NCBI GenBank assembly: GCA_937872895.1
Contig: CALMUP010000023.1
Location: forward strand, 62,001 to 126,000
DNA: 64,000 nucleotides
Reading direction: 5' to 3'
From: an uncultured Verrucomicrobiota bacterium
GTDB lineage: Bacteria > Verrucomicrobiota > Kiritimatiellia > CAIVKH01
Shown: positions 63,001 to 64,000 of the stretch, in pieces
Numbering within the stretch: position 1 is the stretch's first letter
How the letters are laid out: each line of letters opens with the position of its first letter
Notes under the pieces: model-generated
Told to the model about the DNA's origin: nothing
Seen by the model: only the letters and a program-made list of their open reading frames with translations
Databases searched by the model: none
Position numbers and translations under genes: made by a program

Positions 63001-63106
63001 ACCGGCCCTCCGGCCGCCCACAACACATCACATCCCGTTGTCCGGCAAACAATTAGATCGTCCGCAGCCCGCCATTCCCGACACAGGCCTCCCGGGATCA
63101 CCCCCC

Positions 63107-63122
63107 TACGCCAAACGGCGTA
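63107..63122. promoter_or_regulatory. Palindrome between response regulator and beta-helix gene
   Basis: TACGCC-AAAC-GGCGTA is a perfect inverted repeat with 6-bp arms, about 100 bp upstream of ATG 63221. Its size suits a dimeric LuxR-type regulator or a small hairpin. The rest of 63001-63220 holds no gene. Confidence 0.45.
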
Positions 63123-63220
63123 TGGCGCAACGGACTAGAGGCCCCTACTGTTAACCCCTATGCGCGCCGGCCCGTCCCGGATGTGTTCGGGGCGGTTGCG
63201 TGGTTGAACAAGGAGTCGGT

Positions 63221-64000
63221 ATGAAATCTACGTTTGTTGCCATGGGTTTGTGTCTGGGTCTGTTGGTTGCCACGAATCAGGTCCACGCCGCGACCTATAC
63301 CGTGATCAACACCAACGACTCGGGCGGCGGGTCATTGCGGTGGGCGATCACCAGCGCCTTGTCCAGCGCACCGCCGAATGTGGTCGCATTCAACATCCCC
63401 GGCGCGGGTCCGCACGTGATCACCATCACCGGCGCGCAACTGCCGAACATCACCAATGCGACCTCGATCCGCGGTGATTCGCAACCGGGGTATACCAACA
63501 CCCCGTTGATCGTGATCCGGGGGCCCTCGACCAGCGTGTTCGGCACCGGCTTGATCGCCCAGCACAACAGCGCCCACATCCGGGGTGTGCGGGTGACCGG
63601 CTTTTTCCAGGGCATCGGCAGCCAATCGATCGTCAATGGATGCGTGATTGACGACAACGGGGTCGGCATCGTCGCCACCGCCGGCGTGATCGGCGGCTCG
63701 CACGTGACCAACCGGAACATCATCATCAACAACCACACCAACGGCATCTCCATCTTCACCAACAGCTCCGTGATCATCCGCGGCAATTTCATCGGCGTCG
63801 AGGCCGACGGCGTCACGCCGGCCCCGAACGGTGAAAACGGCATCCGCCTGAACTATGCCAGCGGGATCACCATCGAGGGCCATCCGGATTACCCGCAGGT
63901 CATCTCCGGCCACACCAACGGTGCCGGCATCCTGCTCGCCCCGAACGGCGGGTACGTCTGGATGTCCTCGGCCAACACCATCCGCGGCAACTTCATCGGC
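63221..64000 (+). CDS. Secreted parallel beta-helix protein, partial (C-terminus beyond window)
   Basis: The frame runs from ATG 63221 to the window edge (260 codons). An AGGAG site precedes it by 5 nt. The signal peptide is MKSTFVAMGLCLGLLVATN with cleavage near VHAA. TVINTNDSGGGSLRWAI is the CSLREA-type start found on large adhesin and polysaccharide-binding beta-helix proteins. Repeating turns with NIIINNHTNGISI, IIRGNFIGVEADG and TIRGNFIG indicate a right-handed parallel beta-helix. The ligand or enzyme activity is unknown. Confidence 0.9.
   Translation, partial: MKSTFVAMGLCLGLLVATNQVHAATYTVINTNDSGGGSLRWAITSALSSAPPNVVAFNIPGAGPHVITITGAQLPNITNATSIRGDSQPGYTNTPLIVIRGPSTSVFGTGLIAQHNSAHIRGVRVTGFFQGIGSQSIVNGCVIDDNGVGIVATAGVIGGSHVTNRNIIINNHTNGISIFTNSSVIIRGNFIGVEADGVTPAPNGENGIRLNYASGITIEGHPDYPQVISGHTNGAGILLAPNGGYVWMSSANTIRGNFIG

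Overview
The window is GC-rich bacterial chromosome with densely packed genes on both strands. The housekeeping set includes dnaE, rlmN, aroE, aroK, prepilin peptidase, a sigma-70 family factor and tRNA-Val. The secretome combines a protein with a PEP-CTERM sorting tail behind a poly-serine spacer, very large FN3 and Calx-beta proteins, a beta-helix protein, a TRAP transporter and an 8-strand-barrel-like protein. Together these suggest a Gram-negative member of the PVC group (Kiritimatiellota, Verrucomicrobiota or relatives). That placement is inference; no rRNA is present to settle it.

Layout. 1-12.2 kb: three minus-strand secreted proteins, namely a Calx-beta/FN3 giant cut by the window edge and a two-gene unit of an FN3 giant plus a PEP-CTERM protein. 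12.3-14.2 kb: an AAA/DUF4143 ATPase gene between two 139-bp direct repeats, one of which holds the 3' end of the neighbouring GDSL/TPR gene. 14.2-25 kb (minus): GDSL/TPR protein, an rmuC-Skp-ICMT operon, UspA, a lipoprotein-sigma factor unit, and a SulP-MsrA unit. 25.4-33.6 kb: yqeY, PfkB-family sugar kinase, hybrid histidine kinase, dnaE. 33.8-37.4 kb (plus): a lipoprotein with an archaemetzincin fold whose zinc-protease site is destroyed, overlapping a secreted ankyrin protein that ends in two glycogen-binding-like (CBM48/AMPK-beta) domains. 37.4-42.7 kb (minus): four genes joined by ATGA/GTGA overlaps, a DUF849 (BKACE) enzyme, a GNAT acetyltransferase, an atypical cytochrome P450 and a condensation-free NRPS module (A-T-TE, Cys in the TE nucleophile position). 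42.8-44.5 kb: rlmN and a nucleotidyltransferase with a small partner. 44.6-51.8 kb (plus): MscS-like channel, TRAP DctQ/DctM, aroE-pilD-aroK, YfgM-like protein. 51.9-56.6 kb: mazEF, CpXC protein, ABC-F ATPase, DUF503, outer-membrane protein. 56.7-64 kb: tRNA-Val(CAC), a PP-loop ATPase coupled to a GH18-motif protein, pirin, DUF2256, a DUF429-like protein, a kinase/regulator pair, and the start of a beta-helix protein.

The two most interesting loci are the four-gene biosynthetic cluster and the dead archaemetzincin/ankyrin-CBM pair. A recurrent regulatory pattern is also visible: many first genes of transcription units have a good sigma-70-like promoter whose -10 box lies only 6-9 nt before the start codon, with no ribosome-binding site, which points to widespread leaderless mRNAs. 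Genes inside operons are instead joined by 4-nt overlaps or use a clear Shine-Dalgarno sequence.
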